Positions 25,704 through 33,970 of a DNA stretch of 64,000 bases are shown here, piece after piece (within the stretch, counting starts at the first letter, position 1; every line of letters starts with the position of its first letter). The DNA comes from DATBSK01 sp964532485. GTDB lineage: Bacteria > Actinomycetota > Acidimicrobiia > IMCC26256 > PALSA-555. The notes under the pieces were generated by a model that was not told the origin of the DNA, did not search any database, and was given only the letters and a program-made list of their open reading frames with translations. Both the position numbers and the translations under genes were made by a program. Location: assembly GCA_964532485.1 (NCBI GenBank), contig CAZHKE010000007.1, positions 25,943-89,942 on the forward strand, given 5' to 3'.

Positions 25704-26795
25704 ATGCGCATCGGCCTCGCCCTCCCGCAGTACGACTACTCGGTCCCGGGCGAGTCGCCGCTGACGTTCCCGACCCTGGCCGAGCACGCACGGCGGGGCG
25801 AGGCCGCCGGCTACGACTCGCTCTGGCTCTCCGATCACCTCTTCCTCGACCTGGCGAAGTACGGCGCGTCGGATGAGGTCCACGGTGCCTTCGAGCCGAT
25901 CGCCACGCTCGCGGCGCTCGCCGAGGTCGTGACCCGGCCCCGGCTCGGCACGCTGGTGCTCTGCGAGGCGCTGCGCCCCCCGGCGATCGCGGCGAAGGCG
26001 CTCGCGTCGCTGGATCGCATCGCCGGCGGCCGGCTCGACATCGGCCTCGGAGCCGGGTGGTACCAGCCCGAGTACGACGCCATCGGGATCCCGATGCCCA
26101 CGCCGGGCGAGCGCCTCCGGCGCCTGCGGGAGTGCACCGAGATCTTCGACGGGCTGCTGGGGGGCGCGCCGTTCGACTACCACGGCGAGTTCTTCGACGT
26201 GGCCGGCGCCCGCGTCGCGCCCGCCGCGCTCCAGCAGCCGCGGCCGCCCGTCTTCATCGGGGGCAAGGGCGATCGCCTGATCGCGACCGCGGTCGCGTGC
26301 GCCGACGGTTGGAACACGTGCTGGGCCTGGACGCACGCCGACTACCGGCAGCGGCTCGACGTCCTGGAGCGGGCGTGCGACCAGGTCGGCCGCGACCCGG
26401 CGACCGTGTGGCGCAGCCTCGGCCTCTACGCGCTCGTCGGGGAGGACGAGCGCGACCTGGCGGCGCGCTTCGAGCGGCTCCGCGCCGGCACGCCACCGGG
26501 CGTGCTCGACGCGGTCACCCTCGACGCCTGGCGGGTCGGTCGCCTCGTGGGGACGGTCGAGCAGGTCCGCGAGCAGGCCGAGCGCTGGGCCGAGCTCGGC
26601 GTCGAGACCCTCATCGTGGGGCCGGGCGCCGTGCCCTTCCAGGTGGCGAGCCTCGACGACGTCGACGCCCTCGCCGACGCCCTCCGCCCGCTCCGGTCGG
26701 CCGCGCCCATGGGCGTCGAAGGCTCCGGGCGCAACGGGGGTAACCTCATACCTGCGCCATCAGCATCCGGACTCTCGGGAGAGCCGCTCGCATGA
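25704..26795 (+). CDS. LLM-class F420/FMN-dependent oxidoreductase
   Basis: A 363-residue luciferase-like TIM-barrel protein: MRIGLALPQYDY at the start, GYDSLWLSDHLFLDL, GRLDIGLGAGWYQPEYDAIGI and PPVFIGGKGDRL. The middle motif is typical of F420-dependent members. Substrate unknown. The last 35 residues (from about 329) are low-complexity and may be translated simply because no stop precedes; the stop overlaps the tatA start by four bases (ATGA). Confidence 0.83.
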   Translation: MRIGLALPQYDYSVPGESPLTFPTLAEHARRGEAAGYDSLWLSDHLFLDLAKYGASDEVHGAFEPIATLAALAEVVTRPRLGTLVLCEALRPPAIAAKALASLDRIAGGRLDIGLGAGWYQPEYDAIGIPMPTPGERLRRLRECTEIFDGLLGGAPFDYHGEFFDVAGARVAPAALQQPRPPVFIGGKGDRLIATAVACADGWNTCWAWTHADYRQRLDVLERACDQVGRDPATVWRSLGLYALVGEDERDLAARFERLRAGTPPGVLDAVTLDAWRVGRLVGTVEQVREQAERWAELGVETLIVGPGAVPFQVASLDDVDALADALRPLRSAAPMGVEGSGRNGGNLIPAPSASGLSGEPLA

Positions 26796-26962
26796 ACCTC
26801 GGGCCGACTGAGCTCATCATCATCCTGCTGATCGTCCTGCTGATCTTCGGTGGCGCCAAGCTCCCCAAGCTCGCCCGGTCGATCGGGCAGGCCCAGCAGG
26901 AGTTCAAGAAGGGCGTCGACGAAGGCGCCCAGGGGGCCGACGACGAGTCCGACAAGGCCTGA
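26792..26962 (+). CDS. tatA: Twin-arginine translocase subunit TatA
   Basis: A 56-residue protein. Short N-terminus MNLGPTE, one membrane helix LIIILLIVLLIFG, the hinge and FGGAKLPKLARSIGQAQQEFKKG amphipathic region, then an acidic tail. TatA oligomers form the path for folded proteins through the membrane. Starts at 26792 inside the preceding stop. tatBC are not in the window. Confidence 0.88.
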   Translation: MNLGPTELIIILLIVLLIFGGAKLPKLARSIGQAQQEFKKGVDEGAQGADDESDKA

Positions 26963-27039
26963 GGCGTCCCGGGCCACCCCTCACCGCCGCTGCTGTGGGG
27001 TGAGCGGGAACCGGACACGCGCATCAGTTCGTTTGTCAC

Positions 27040-27503
27040 ATGGCCGACGGGATCCCCACCTGGGAGGAGGTCGCCCGTGATCACGGGCGCTTCCTCTACA
27101 CGGTGGCCTACCGCCTGGCCGGGAACGAACAAGACGCGCAGGATCTCGTCCAGGAAGCGCTGATCCGGGTCCGCAAGGGCCTGGAGCGCTACGAACCGGG
27201 GTCCCTGGAAGGTTGGCTGGCCCGGATCGTGACGAACGTCTTCCTCGACGAGATGCGACGCCGCAAGCGGCGTCCGACCTCCGCGCTCCCTGACGACCCC
27301 GACTGGGTGCTGCCGCCGGCGCCTGCCGCCGACGAGGCGAGCCGCGAGCTGCCCACCGACCTGCAAGCAGCGCTTGCCGGCCTGCCCGAGGACTTCCGGG
27401 TGCCGGTCGTGCTGTGTGACGTCGCCGACCGGTCGTACGAGCAGATCGCCGCGTCGCTCGGGATCCCGGTCGGCACGGTGCGCTCACGCATCCACCGCGG
27501 GCG
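27040..27503 (+). CDS. ECF sigma factor, SigE-like (3' end in gap)
   Basis: 154 residues before the gap. Region 2 is present (GRFLYTVAYRLAGNEQDAQDLVQEALIRV, with the DAQDLVQE signature), as is region 4 (LPEDFRVPVVLCDVADRSYEQIAASLGIPVGTVRSRIHRG, the helix-turn-helix). Only the last residues are missing. It directs RNA polymerase to envelope- or stress-type promoters. The following anti-sigma and RseB-like genes support this. ATG at 27040. Confidence 0.9.
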
Positions 27504-27603
27504 NNNNNNNNNNNNNNNNNNNNNNNNNNNNNNNNNNNNNNNNNNNNNNNNNNNNNNNNNNNNNNNNNNNNNNNNNNNNNNNNNNNNNNNNNNNNNNNNN
27601 NNN
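27504..27603. other. Assembly gap (100 N) between sigma and anti-sigma genes
   Basis: Placeholder of 100 N. It hides the sigma factor C-terminus and the anti-sigma N-terminus. Confidence 0.98.
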
Positions 27604-27604
27604 C

Positions 27605-28045
27605 CTGCACGAAGACGCGCTGTCGGCCTACCTCGACGGCGAGCTGGACGCGGCGGCTCGGGCGGAGGTCGAGGGGCGCCTCGCCGAGTCGGCGGAGTGG
27701 CGAGCGATCCTCGATGAGGTGCGCGAGACGCGCGGCGCGCTGCGCGCGCTGCCGCAGGTCGACGCGGCCACGGAGTTCTGGGCCCGGGTGCTCGCCGGCG
27801 ACGACGTCGTCGACCTCGGCGCCACGCGGCGCGCGAAGGAGCGACGACCGAGGGTGTGGAAGGTGGTCGCCGCGGGCGCGGCGGCCGCGGCCGTGATCGT
27901 CGTCGGCGTGATCGCGGTCCCCGAGCGCGACAAGGTCGCACCCGCAGTCGCGTCGTTCACGAACGCCCACGCCGCACGTTCCTCCGTCAACGCCGATGTC
28001 GTGAGCAACCTCGCGTCCGTCGGCGTCCCCGGGCTCGGTCGATGA
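27605..28045 (+). CDS. Anti-sigma factor with zinc-finger-like N-terminus (5' end in gap)
   Basis: 146 residues after the gap. It begins LHEDALSAYLDGELDAAARAEVEGRLAES, the helical zf-HC2-type anti-sigma domain, though the Cys/His ligands that usually follow (HxxxCxxC) are not visible in the preserved part. A membrane segment (VVAAGAAAAAVIVVGVIAV) lies at about residues 88-106, and the C-terminus would be outside. It probably holds the sigma factor at the membrane. It overlaps the next gene (ATGA at 28042). Confidence 0.78.
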   Translation: MHEDALSAYLDGELDAAARAEVEGRLAESAEWRAILDEVRETRGALRALPQVDAATEFWARVLAGDDVVDLGATRRAKERRPRVWKVVAAGAAAAAVIVVGVIAVPERDKVAPAVASFTNAHAARSSVNADVVSNLASVGVPGLGR

Positions 28046-29049
28046 CACGGATCGTGAGCGCGGGGCTGGGCCGGGCGGCAGTGGGAGTGGTGCTCTTCGG
28101 CGTGGCGATGCTCGCCGTCTCGAACGCGCCCGCATCCGCCGGAGCCGATCCCGAGGCACTGCTGCGCGACGCGCGCGAGGCGTCCGAGGACGTGGCCCTC
28201 ACGGGCATCGTCGAGGTGCGCTGGCGCCAGGGCGAGGGGATGCGCAGCGAGACCACCGAGGCGCGCTCTCGCCGCGGCGCCTATGTGGTCGGGCGCGGTG
28301 AGCACGTCGCGGTGGGCGCCGACGGCGCTCGCTGGGCCGCCGACGACGGCATCGCGACCCGCTGGGGGCACATCGAGGGCGACGATCCGCCCCGGCCCGG
28401 AGCGACGTGGAACCTCTCGCTCGGCCCCGGGGCCGAGGTCGCGGGTCGCGAGGCGTACATGATCGTCGCGACGAACGACGACGGCGCCGCGCGGGCGCGA
28501 TTCTTCGTCGACAAGGATCTGGGTCTGCTGCTGCGCCGCGACGTGCTCCAGCACGACGGCGACCTCGAGCGCTCGGTGCGCTTCACCCATCTGGCGGCCG
28601 GCGGCGGCGCGCCCGCCCTGCCGCCGGTTCCTCCCGGCGCGCCCGGGCCGACCTCGACCGACGACGTCGGGACGCGCTTCGTGGCCCCTGAGCGTCTCGA
28701 CCCCGGCTTCCGCCTGCTCGGCAAGTACGAGCACCCCGACGGGACCGTGCAGCTGTTCTACGGCGACGGGCTGTTCAGCCTCTCGATCTTCGAGCAGCCC
28801 GGGACCGTCGACTGGGGAGGGCTGCCGGACGGTGAGCGGCGGGGCACCGTCAACGGCGAGCGCGCCGCGGGCTACGCGACCCCGGCAGGCACCGTGGTGG
28901 TCTGGGGGCGTGACGACCTCGTCCTCACGGGCGTGTCGGACGCGCCACGCGACGTCGCGTACGAGGCCATCGCGGCGATCGACGGCAGCGACGACGGGTT
29001 CCTGACCGACCTCGTCGACTTCGTGCTCGGCCCGTTCGGCTGGAACTAG
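28042..29049 (+). CDS. MucB/RseB-like periplasmic sigma regulatory protein
   Basis: A 335-residue exported protein with signal peptide (GVVLFGVAMLAVSNAPASAG). The N-terminal part resembles the RseB/LolA-like beta domain (LLRDAREASEDVALTGIVEV, then SLGPGAEVAGREAYMIVA), and the C-terminal part from about 220 is a second beta domain. RseB-type proteins bind the anti-sigma factor and sense envelope damage; context supports this. Overlaps the anti-sigma gene by four bases. Confidence 0.75.
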   Translation: MTRIVSAGLGRAAVGVVLFGVAMLAVSNAPASAGADPEALLRDAREASEDVALTGIVEVRWRQGEGMRSETTEARSRRGAYVVGRGEHVAVGADGARWAADDGIATRWGHIEGDDPPRPGATWNLSLGPGAEVAGREAYMIVATNDDGAARARFFVDKDLGLLLRRDVLQHDGDLERSVRFTHLAAGGGAPALPPVPPGAPGPTSTDDVGTRFVAPERLDPGFRLLGKYEHPDGTVQLFYGDGLFSLSIFEQPGTVDWGGLPDGERRGTVNGERAAGYATPAGTVVVWGRDDLVLTGVSDAPRDVAYEAIAAIDGSDDGFLTDLVDFVLGPFGWN

Positions 29050-29065
29050 CGCCCGACGGGGACGC

Positions 29066-29165
29066 NNNNNNNNNNNNNNNNNNNNNNNNNNNNNNNNNNN
29101 NNNNNNNNNNNNNNNNNNNNNNNNNNNNNNNNNNNNNNNNNNNNNNNNNNNNNNNNNNNNNNNNN
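29066..29165. other. Assembly gap (100 N)
   Basis: Placeholder of 100 N between the RseB-like gene and the aquaporin gene, which are convergent. A small gene could be lost here. Confidence 0.98.
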
Positions 29166-29175
29166 GGGATGGCGC

Positions 29176-29886
29176 TCACGCCGCGTGCTCGTGCGGGACG
29201 ACGACATCGCGGGCGTCGAGGTTCGGTCGCCAGTAGCGGAACAGCGCGACGGCGACAACCGCGCCGACGACTTGCAGCGCGACGAAGGCGGGGACGTCGG
29301 CGGGCTCGATGCCGGCGAACGTGTTCGACAGCGTCCGCGCGATCGTCACCGCAGGGTTGGCGAAGCTGGTCGACGACGTGAACCAGTACGCCCCGGTGAT
29401 GTAGGCCGCGACGGCGAAGGCCGCCATCTGGGGCCTGCCCGCGCGCACGACACCGAGGATGACGACGAGGAGCCCGAACGCAGCCACGAGCTCGCCGAGC
29501 AGCACGCCGGAGGAGGAGCGGTCGTGGGTCGAGATCGTCACCGCAGGGAGCTCGAACATGAGGTTGGCGACGACGGCGCCGACGCACCCGCCGGCGATCT
29601 GGGCCGCCACGTAGACGCCGGCCTCTCGAGTGCCCATGCCGCCGAGCATGCGGTCGGCGAGCGTGACGATCGGGTTGAAGTGGGCCCCCGAGATCGGTCC
29701 GAGGGCGAGGATCAGCGCGAGGAGGACGGCGCCGGTCGCGACGGCGTTCTCGAGGAGCTCCAGGCCGGTGTCGCCGGGGGACAGGCGCTGCGCGGCGATG
29801 CCCGAGCCGACGACGGCCGCGACGAGGAACGCGGTGCCGACGGCCTCGGCGCTCGCGCGCCGAAGCACGTCGCGCTCGTCGCTCAC
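29176..29886 (-). CDS. MIP/aquaporin family channel in arsenic cluster
   Basis: A 236-residue six-helix MIP channel. The two pore loops are GAHFNPIVTLAD (NPI in place of the first NPA) and SFANPAVTIAR (NPA). MIP channels in ars clusters (AqpS type) let arsenite or methylated arsenicals leave the cell. GTG at 29886, one base after the arsI stop, so the two form an operon. The altered first NPA box fits a solute channel better than a water channel. Confidence 0.83.
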   Translation of the reverse strand: MSDERDVLRRASAEAVGTAFLVAAVVGSGIAAQRLSPGDTGLELLENAVATGAVLLALILALGPISGAHFNPIVTLADRMLGGMGTREAGVYVAAQIAGGCVGAVVANLMFELPAVTISTHDRSSSGVLLGELVAAFGLLVVILGVVRAGRPQMAAFAVAAYITGAYWFTSSTSFANPAVTIARTLSNTFAGIEPADVPAFVALQVVGAVVAVALFRYWRPNLDARDVVVPHEHAA

Positions 29887-29887
29887 C

Positions 29888-30343
29888 TCAGCAGCAGCGA
29901 GCCTCGGAGGCCGGCGACGACGCGCAGCACATCGCGTCGCCGCCCGGCTCGACGCTGCGCAGCTCACCCGGCGCGTGCTCCACGTCGGCGAGCACCGTGT
30001 AGATCTCCCACGGCTCACCGTCGGGCGCGTCGACCCAGACCTTGTCCTGGACCGCGAAGCAGCAGGACACCTCGTCCTCGGTCGCTGTGTCCAGGCCCTC
30101 GGAGGAGAGGCGCTTCGTCGCCTCCTGGACCTCCGCGGTCGACTCGACCTCGACCCCGAGGTGGTTCAGCGAGCCCGGTGCGCCGTGGCCCTCGACGAGC
30201 ACCAGCTTCAGCGGCGGGCTCTCGACGGCGAAGTTGGCGTAGCCCTCGCGCCGCTTCGCCGGACCGGTGCCGAAGAGCTTCGAGTAGAAGTCGATCGACG
30301 CCTCGAGATCGTCGACGTTGAGCGCGAGCTGGACCCTGGCCAT
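29888..30343 (-). CDS. arsI: ArsI/CadI-type VOC metalloenzyme
   Basis: A 151-residue VOC protein: VQLALNVDDLEASIDFYSKLFG, NHLGVEVEST and ATEDEVSCCFAVQDKVWV. The vicinal Cys pair in SCCF and nearby metal ligands are the marks of the ArsI C-As lyase/CadI group, which cleaves trivalent organoarsenicals. The Cys-rich tail (AMCCASSP, EARCC) could add metal binding. ATG at 30343, divergent from arsR with a shared operator. Confidence 0.82.
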   Translation of the reverse strand: MARVQLALNVDDLEASIDFYSKLFGTGPAKRREGYANFAVESPPLKLVLVEGHGAPGSLNHLGVEVESTAEVQEATKRLSSEGLDTATEDEVSCCFAVQDKVWVDAPDGEPWEIYTVLADVEHAPGELRSVEPGGDAMCCASSPASEARCC

Positions 30344-30359
30344 CGGTGCCTCCTGGTAG

Positions 30360-30385
30360 CATTGACAGCGATCGATCTGTCAATG
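30360..30385. promoter_or_regulatory. ArsR operator between arsI and arsR
   Basis: Inverted repeat CATTGACA (30360-30367) and TGTCAATG (30378-30385) around GCGATCGATC. It lies between the divergent starts of arsI (30343) and arsR, where an ArsR dimer would repress both. The stretch is much less GC-rich than its surroundings. Confidence 0.7.
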
Positions 30386-30400
30386 ATCGCGAATGCATCG

Positions 30401-30757
30401 ATGAATGTCAATACGAGCCCGGATCCGCAGATCGTCTGCTGCCCGTCGGTGCTCGACTCGCCGCTGGACGAGGAGGCGGCCGAGGACCTGGCGAGGGCCT
30501 ACACGGCGCTCGCCGATCCCGTGCGCCTCCGGCTGCTGAGCCTCGTCGCCGAGGCGGGCGAGATCTGCTCGTGCGAGCTCCTCGAGCCGCTTGGCAAGTC
30601 GCAGCCCACGATCTCGCACCACACGAAGCAGCTCGCCGAGGTCGGGCTCATCACGGGCGAGCGCCGAGGGCGATGGGTCTGGTGGCGAGTGGTGCCCGAG
30701 CGCGTCGCCGAGCTGCGCGACTCGCTCGGTGCCGGCGCCCGCGCCGACGCGGGCTGA
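30401..30757 (+). CDS. arsR: ArsR-family arsenic-responsive repressor
   Basis: A 118-residue winged-helix repressor: ALADPVRLRLLSLVAE, then LGKSQPTISHHTKQLAEVGLI as recognition helix. Candidate As(III) ligands are C13 and C14 near the N-terminus and C56/C58 in EICSCELL. The N-terminal pair plus one Cys about 42 residues on resembles the Corynebacterium ArsR site, not the CxC-only enteric type. ATGs at 30383 and 30401 both fit; the former lies inside the operator palindrome, so I prefer 30401. No clear ribosome site; it may be leaderless. Confidence 0.83.
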   Translation: MNVNTSPDPQIVCCPSVLDSPLDEEAAEDLARAYTALADPVRLRLLSLVAEAGEICSCELLEPLGKSQPTISHHTKQLAEVGLITGERRGRWVWWRVVPERVAELRDSLGAGARADAG

Positions 30758-30775
30758 GCTCGGCGGGCGCGACCG

Positions 30776-31066
30776 TCAGCGCGCCTCGTGCAGCGGGGGT
30801 CTAGCGGGCGTGGTGAGCCGACGCTTCCGCAGGATCCGTCGGCGCTCACGTTCCGAGCACCCACCCCACACCCCGTGGTCGATCCGGAACGTGAGGGCGT
30901 ACTCCAGGCACTCGGCCTTCACCGGGCACTCGGCGCAGATCCGCCGAGCCCGCTCGACCCCCACCCCGTCGGAGGGGAAGAACTCGGAGGGGCTCAGCGA
31001 GCGGCAGCGGCCGTGGTGCATCCACGGTGGGGTGTGGTGGTCGGCCCGCCCGAACGCATCGTCCAT
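30776..31066 (-). CDS. WhiB-family iron-sulfur transcription regulator (2)
   Basis: A 96-residue Wbl protein with cluster Cys C21, C44, C47 and C53, the turn GVWGG (65-69) and basic tail (ERERRRILRKRR). N-terminus is His-rich (ADHHTPPWMHHGRC). ATG at 31066. It differs in length and N-terminus from the Wbl at 24442, so the two are distinct subgroups. Convergent with arsR. Confidence 0.92.
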   Translation of the reverse strand: MDDAFGRADHHTPPWMHHGRCRSLSPSEFFPSDGVGVERARRICAECPVKAECLEYALTFRIDHGVWGGCSERERRRILRKRRLTTPARPPLHEAR

Positions 31067-31238
31067 AGTCGAGAGTTGAACGTCCGGCGCCCGAGCCCGG
31101 TTCCCGGCATCTGCCGACGTCGGGGCAAGGTCCGGGGCGTGGGATGCTGGGCAGGCTCTCACCGGAGTCTCAGGCACCCCTGGGACGATGGACGGGCACC
31201 GCCCGTCTGAGACCCCCTCCATGATCGGGAGCCACGCG

Positions 31239-32396
31239 ATGAGCGACACCACCGTGATCCATGGCCCGCCGACGGGCGCGAGCCCCGTAGGGCCCACGGG
31301 CCCCACGGAGCGCCCTCGCGGTCGGGGCATGCTCACCGGCGCACTCGTCGGGGGTCTCGTGGGTGCGCTCGTGACCGGCGGTCTGTTCCTCGCGTTCGAC
31401 GAGGGCGGCGACACCACGACCATCGTGCGGTCGTCGACGCCCGACGTCGTCAGCCGCCCCGCGACCGAGGTCGCGGGCCAAGAGAGCGACATCGCGGCGA
31501 TCATCTCGAAGGCCGAGCCTGCGATCGTGGCCATCACGACGGGTGACGGGCCGGGGAGTGGCAACGGCGGCGCGGGCACGGGCTTCGTGCTCACCGCCGA
31601 CGGCTACGTCGTCACGAACAACCACGTCATCGAGGGCGCAACCAACATCGAGGTCGCGTTCACCGCCGGAGACCTCGAGCCGGCCGACATCGTCGGGCAC
31701 GATCCGTCGACCGACCTGGCGGTGCTGAAGGTCGAGCGCACCGGGCTGTCGACGATCGAGATCGGCGACTCCGAGGCGGCGCAGGTCGGCGACGAGGTCG
31801 TCGCGATCGGCAACGCCCTCGCGCTCGAGGGTGGGCTGACCGTGACCCGCGGCATCATCTCCGGCACGAACCGCACTGTCGAGACGAACGTCGGCGGCTC
31901 GCTCCTCGGCATGATGCAGACCGACGCCGCCATCAACCCCGGCAACTCGGGCGGCCCGCTGCTCGATGCATCGGGTCGCGTGATCGGCATCAACACCGCG
32001 ATCGCGAACCCGGCGTCCGCGCAGAACGTGGGCTTCGCCATCCCGATCTCGAAGGCGCAGCCCATCATCGAAGACCTGCGCCTCGGTCGCGCCGCCGCGT
32101 TCCTCGGGGTCACGACCGACACCGTCACGCCGGCACTCGCTCGTGAGCGGGACCTGTCGGTCGACGCCGGCGCGCTCGTCGTCGAGGTGACGAGCGGCAC
32201 GCCCGCCGACGACGTCGGCATCGAGTCCGGCGACGTGATCGTGGAGATCGGCGGCGAGGCCATCGCCGGGTCGGGCGACGTCCCGACCGCGATCCGCTCG
32301 CATCGGCCCGGTGACGCGGTGAAGGTCGTGGTGAACCGAAACGGCGAGCGCATCGAGCTCGACGCGACGCTCACCGAGCGGCCCGAGGCCGGCTGA
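31239..32396 (+). CDS. HtrA/DegP-type membrane serine protease with PDZ domain
   Basis: A 385-residue protein: a Pro-rich cytoplasmic start, one membrane helix (about 32-53), a trypsin-like domain with triad His129 (NNHV), Asp159 (DPSTDLAV) and Ser237 (NPGNSGGP), and a C-terminal PDZ domain (about 290-380). Such proteases handle misfolded envelope proteins. ATG at 31239 with GGGAG at 31227-31231; an ATG at 31221 is an alternative. A protease-dead relative is at 53688. Confidence 0.9.
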   Translation: MSDTTVIHGPPTGASPVGPTGPTERPRGRGMLTGALVGGLVGALVTGGLFLAFDEGGDTTTIVRSSTPDVVSRPATEVAGQESDIAAIISKAEPAIVAITTGDGPGSGNGGAGTGFVLTADGYVVTNNHVIEGATNIEVAFTAGDLEPADIVGHDPSTDLAVLKVERTGLSTIEIGDSEAAQVGDEVVAIGNALALEGGLTVTRGIISGTNRTVETNVGGSLLGMMQTDAAINPGNSGGPLLDASGRVIGINTAIANPASAQNVGFAIPISKAQPIIEDLRLGRAAAFLGVTTDTVTPALARERDLSVDAGALVVEVTSGTPADDVGIESGDVIVEIGGEAIAGSGDVPTAIRSHRPGDAVKVVVNRNGERIELDATLTERPEAG

Positions 32397-32433
32397 CCGG
32401 TAGCCTGGTCAGTCCACCAACGCAGGAGTCGGC

Positions 32434-32712
32434 ATGTCGATCGAGCAGGAGGAGCTGGAGCAGCTCCCGCCGCAGGGCCACGTGAAGGTCGTGTACCTCG
32501 GACCCACCTCACCGCACTGGGAGGTGCACGGTGTCTTCGGCGACGGGCGGCTGATCGACCAGTTCCGGCAGCGGGCCACGGCTCGGCTCCAGCTCCTGCC
32601 CCCGCACGACCCGCAGTTCCGCCGCAACCGCGAGCGGGTCAACCGCGACGCCGAGCGTGAGCGCCTCATCATCGAGTGGGACCTCGGCTACCCCGAGGAA
32701 GAGAGCTCGTAG
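32434..32712 (+). CDS. Small acidic/basic protein of unknown function
   Basis: A 92-residue soluble protein, not recognised. The middle has VKVVYLGPTSPHWEVHGVFGD (a possible beta hairpin), then RLIDQFRQRA and an Arg/Glu-rich helix. The start ATG at 32434 follows AGGAG at 32423-32427. Codon use fits the neighbours. It lies 37 bp after the protease gene and may be co-transcribed. Confidence 0.6.
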   Translation: MSIEQEELEQLPPQGHVKVVYLGPTSPHWEVHGVFGDGRLIDQFRQRATARLQLLPPHDPQFRRNRERVNRDAERERLIIEWDLGYPEEESS

Positions 32713-32749
32713 CTCCCTCGATCGGGAGAGCCGCGGGCCATCGGTCCAG

Positions 32750-33970
32750 CTACCAGCGGTTCTCGAAGTGGTTGCGCAGCAGGATCGCGGCCATGTTGGC
32801 GATCAGCGTGACGACCAGGAGCGCCATGATCGCGGCCGCGGTGAGGCTGATCCGGAACTCCTGGCTCGGCTCGGCCGCCCACTGGTAGACGACCTGGGGC
32901 AGGGCCGTGTACGTCGTGGAGAACTTGTCCCAGAAGCTCGAGCTCCCGGTCGTGAAGAACGTCCCGTAGAAGGCGCCGACGAGGATGAGCGGCGCGGTCT
33001 CGCCGATCGCTCGTGAGACCGACAGGATCGTCCCGGTCAGGATCCCGGAGAATGCGTTCGGGAGCACCAGCGTGCGCTGCACCTCCCACTTCGTCGCGCC
33101 GACGCCGTAGCCGCCCTCGCGGAGCGCCTGGGGCACCGCGCGGATCGACTCCGACGCGGTGACGATCACGATCGGGAGGACGACCACCGAGAGGGTGAGA
33201 CCGCCCGCGAGGATCGTCTTGCCCCCCGTGATGCCGGATTCCCCGAAGATGTCCTGGAGCAGACCGCCGACGACCGGGATCGTGGCGATGTCGGTGCCCA
33301 TGAGCTGCACGAAGACCGCGAGGCCGAGGATCCCGTACACGACCGACGGCACGCCCGCGAGGTTGCGGATGTTGAGGCGGACCACGTTCGTGAAGCGGTT
33401 CTCGGGCGCGTACTCCTCGAGGTAGACGGCAGTCGCGATGCCGAGGGGCATCGCCACGAGGATCACGATCGCGGCCAGCACCAGCGACCCGAAGATCGCC
33501 TGCCCGATCCCGGCCCGTTCGGGGAAGCGGGACAGCGGCGCGCTCAGGAAGTCACTCGTCTGGATCAGGCCCGCGAACACGAGCGCGCCGACGAGGAGCC
33601 CGACGACGAGGAGCCCGATCTTCCACGACTTGCGGAACGCGGCGTAGATCCCGAGCGGGAGGAGCAGCACGAACGCGATCGAGAAGATCCATCCCGGGAC
33701 GCCGATCGGGTCGACGACGAAGTCGAAGACCTCCGAGATCGTCGCTCCGATCTGGTCGGGCCACTGCGAGAGGACGAAGCCGCGGTCGGCGTAGACGCCC
33801 GAGCCGTCGTTCACGACCTCCCACATCAGCAGGACGATGATCGCCAGGCAGGCGAGCAGCGCCACGAGGAGCATCGTCTCGAACAGCAGCCCCCAGAAGT
33901 CGATGCGCCGGCCGCGCAGCGCGCGCGCGACCGTGATGCGCTGGGGGACGGTGACGTCGGCCGCAGTCAT
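32750..33970 (-). CDS. pstA: Phosphate ABC transporter permease PstA
   Basis: A 406-residue permease, longer than usual (about 280-300) because of an N-terminal addition with three membrane segments (about 25-50, 90-112, 118-140). The permease core has GIGQAIFGSLVLAAIVI, EEYAPENRFTNVVRLNIRNLAGVPSVVYGILGL and the cytoplasmic EAA-like loop ALREGGYGVGATKWEV, which contacts PstB. Overlaps pstC by one base (TGATG). Confidence 0.92.
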   Translation of the reverse strand: MTAADVTVPQRITVARALRGRRIDFWGLLFETMLLVALLACLAIIVLLMWEVVNDGSGVYADRGFVLSQWPDQIGATISEVFDFVVDPIGVPGWIFSIAFVLLLPLGIYAAFRKSWKIGLLVVGLLVGALVFAGLIQTSDFLSAPLSRFPERAGIGQAIFGSLVLAAIVILVAMPLGIATAVYLEEYAPENRFTNVVRLNIRNLAGVPSVVYGILGLAVFVQLMGTDIATIPVVGGLLQDIFGESGITGGKTILAGGLTLSVVVLPIVIVTASESIRAVPQALREGGYGVGATKWEVQRTLVLPNAFSGILTGTILSVSRAIGETAPLILVGAFYGTFFTTGSSSFWDKFSTTYTALPQVVYQWAAEPSQEFRISLTAAAIMALLVVTLIANMAAILLRNHFENRW

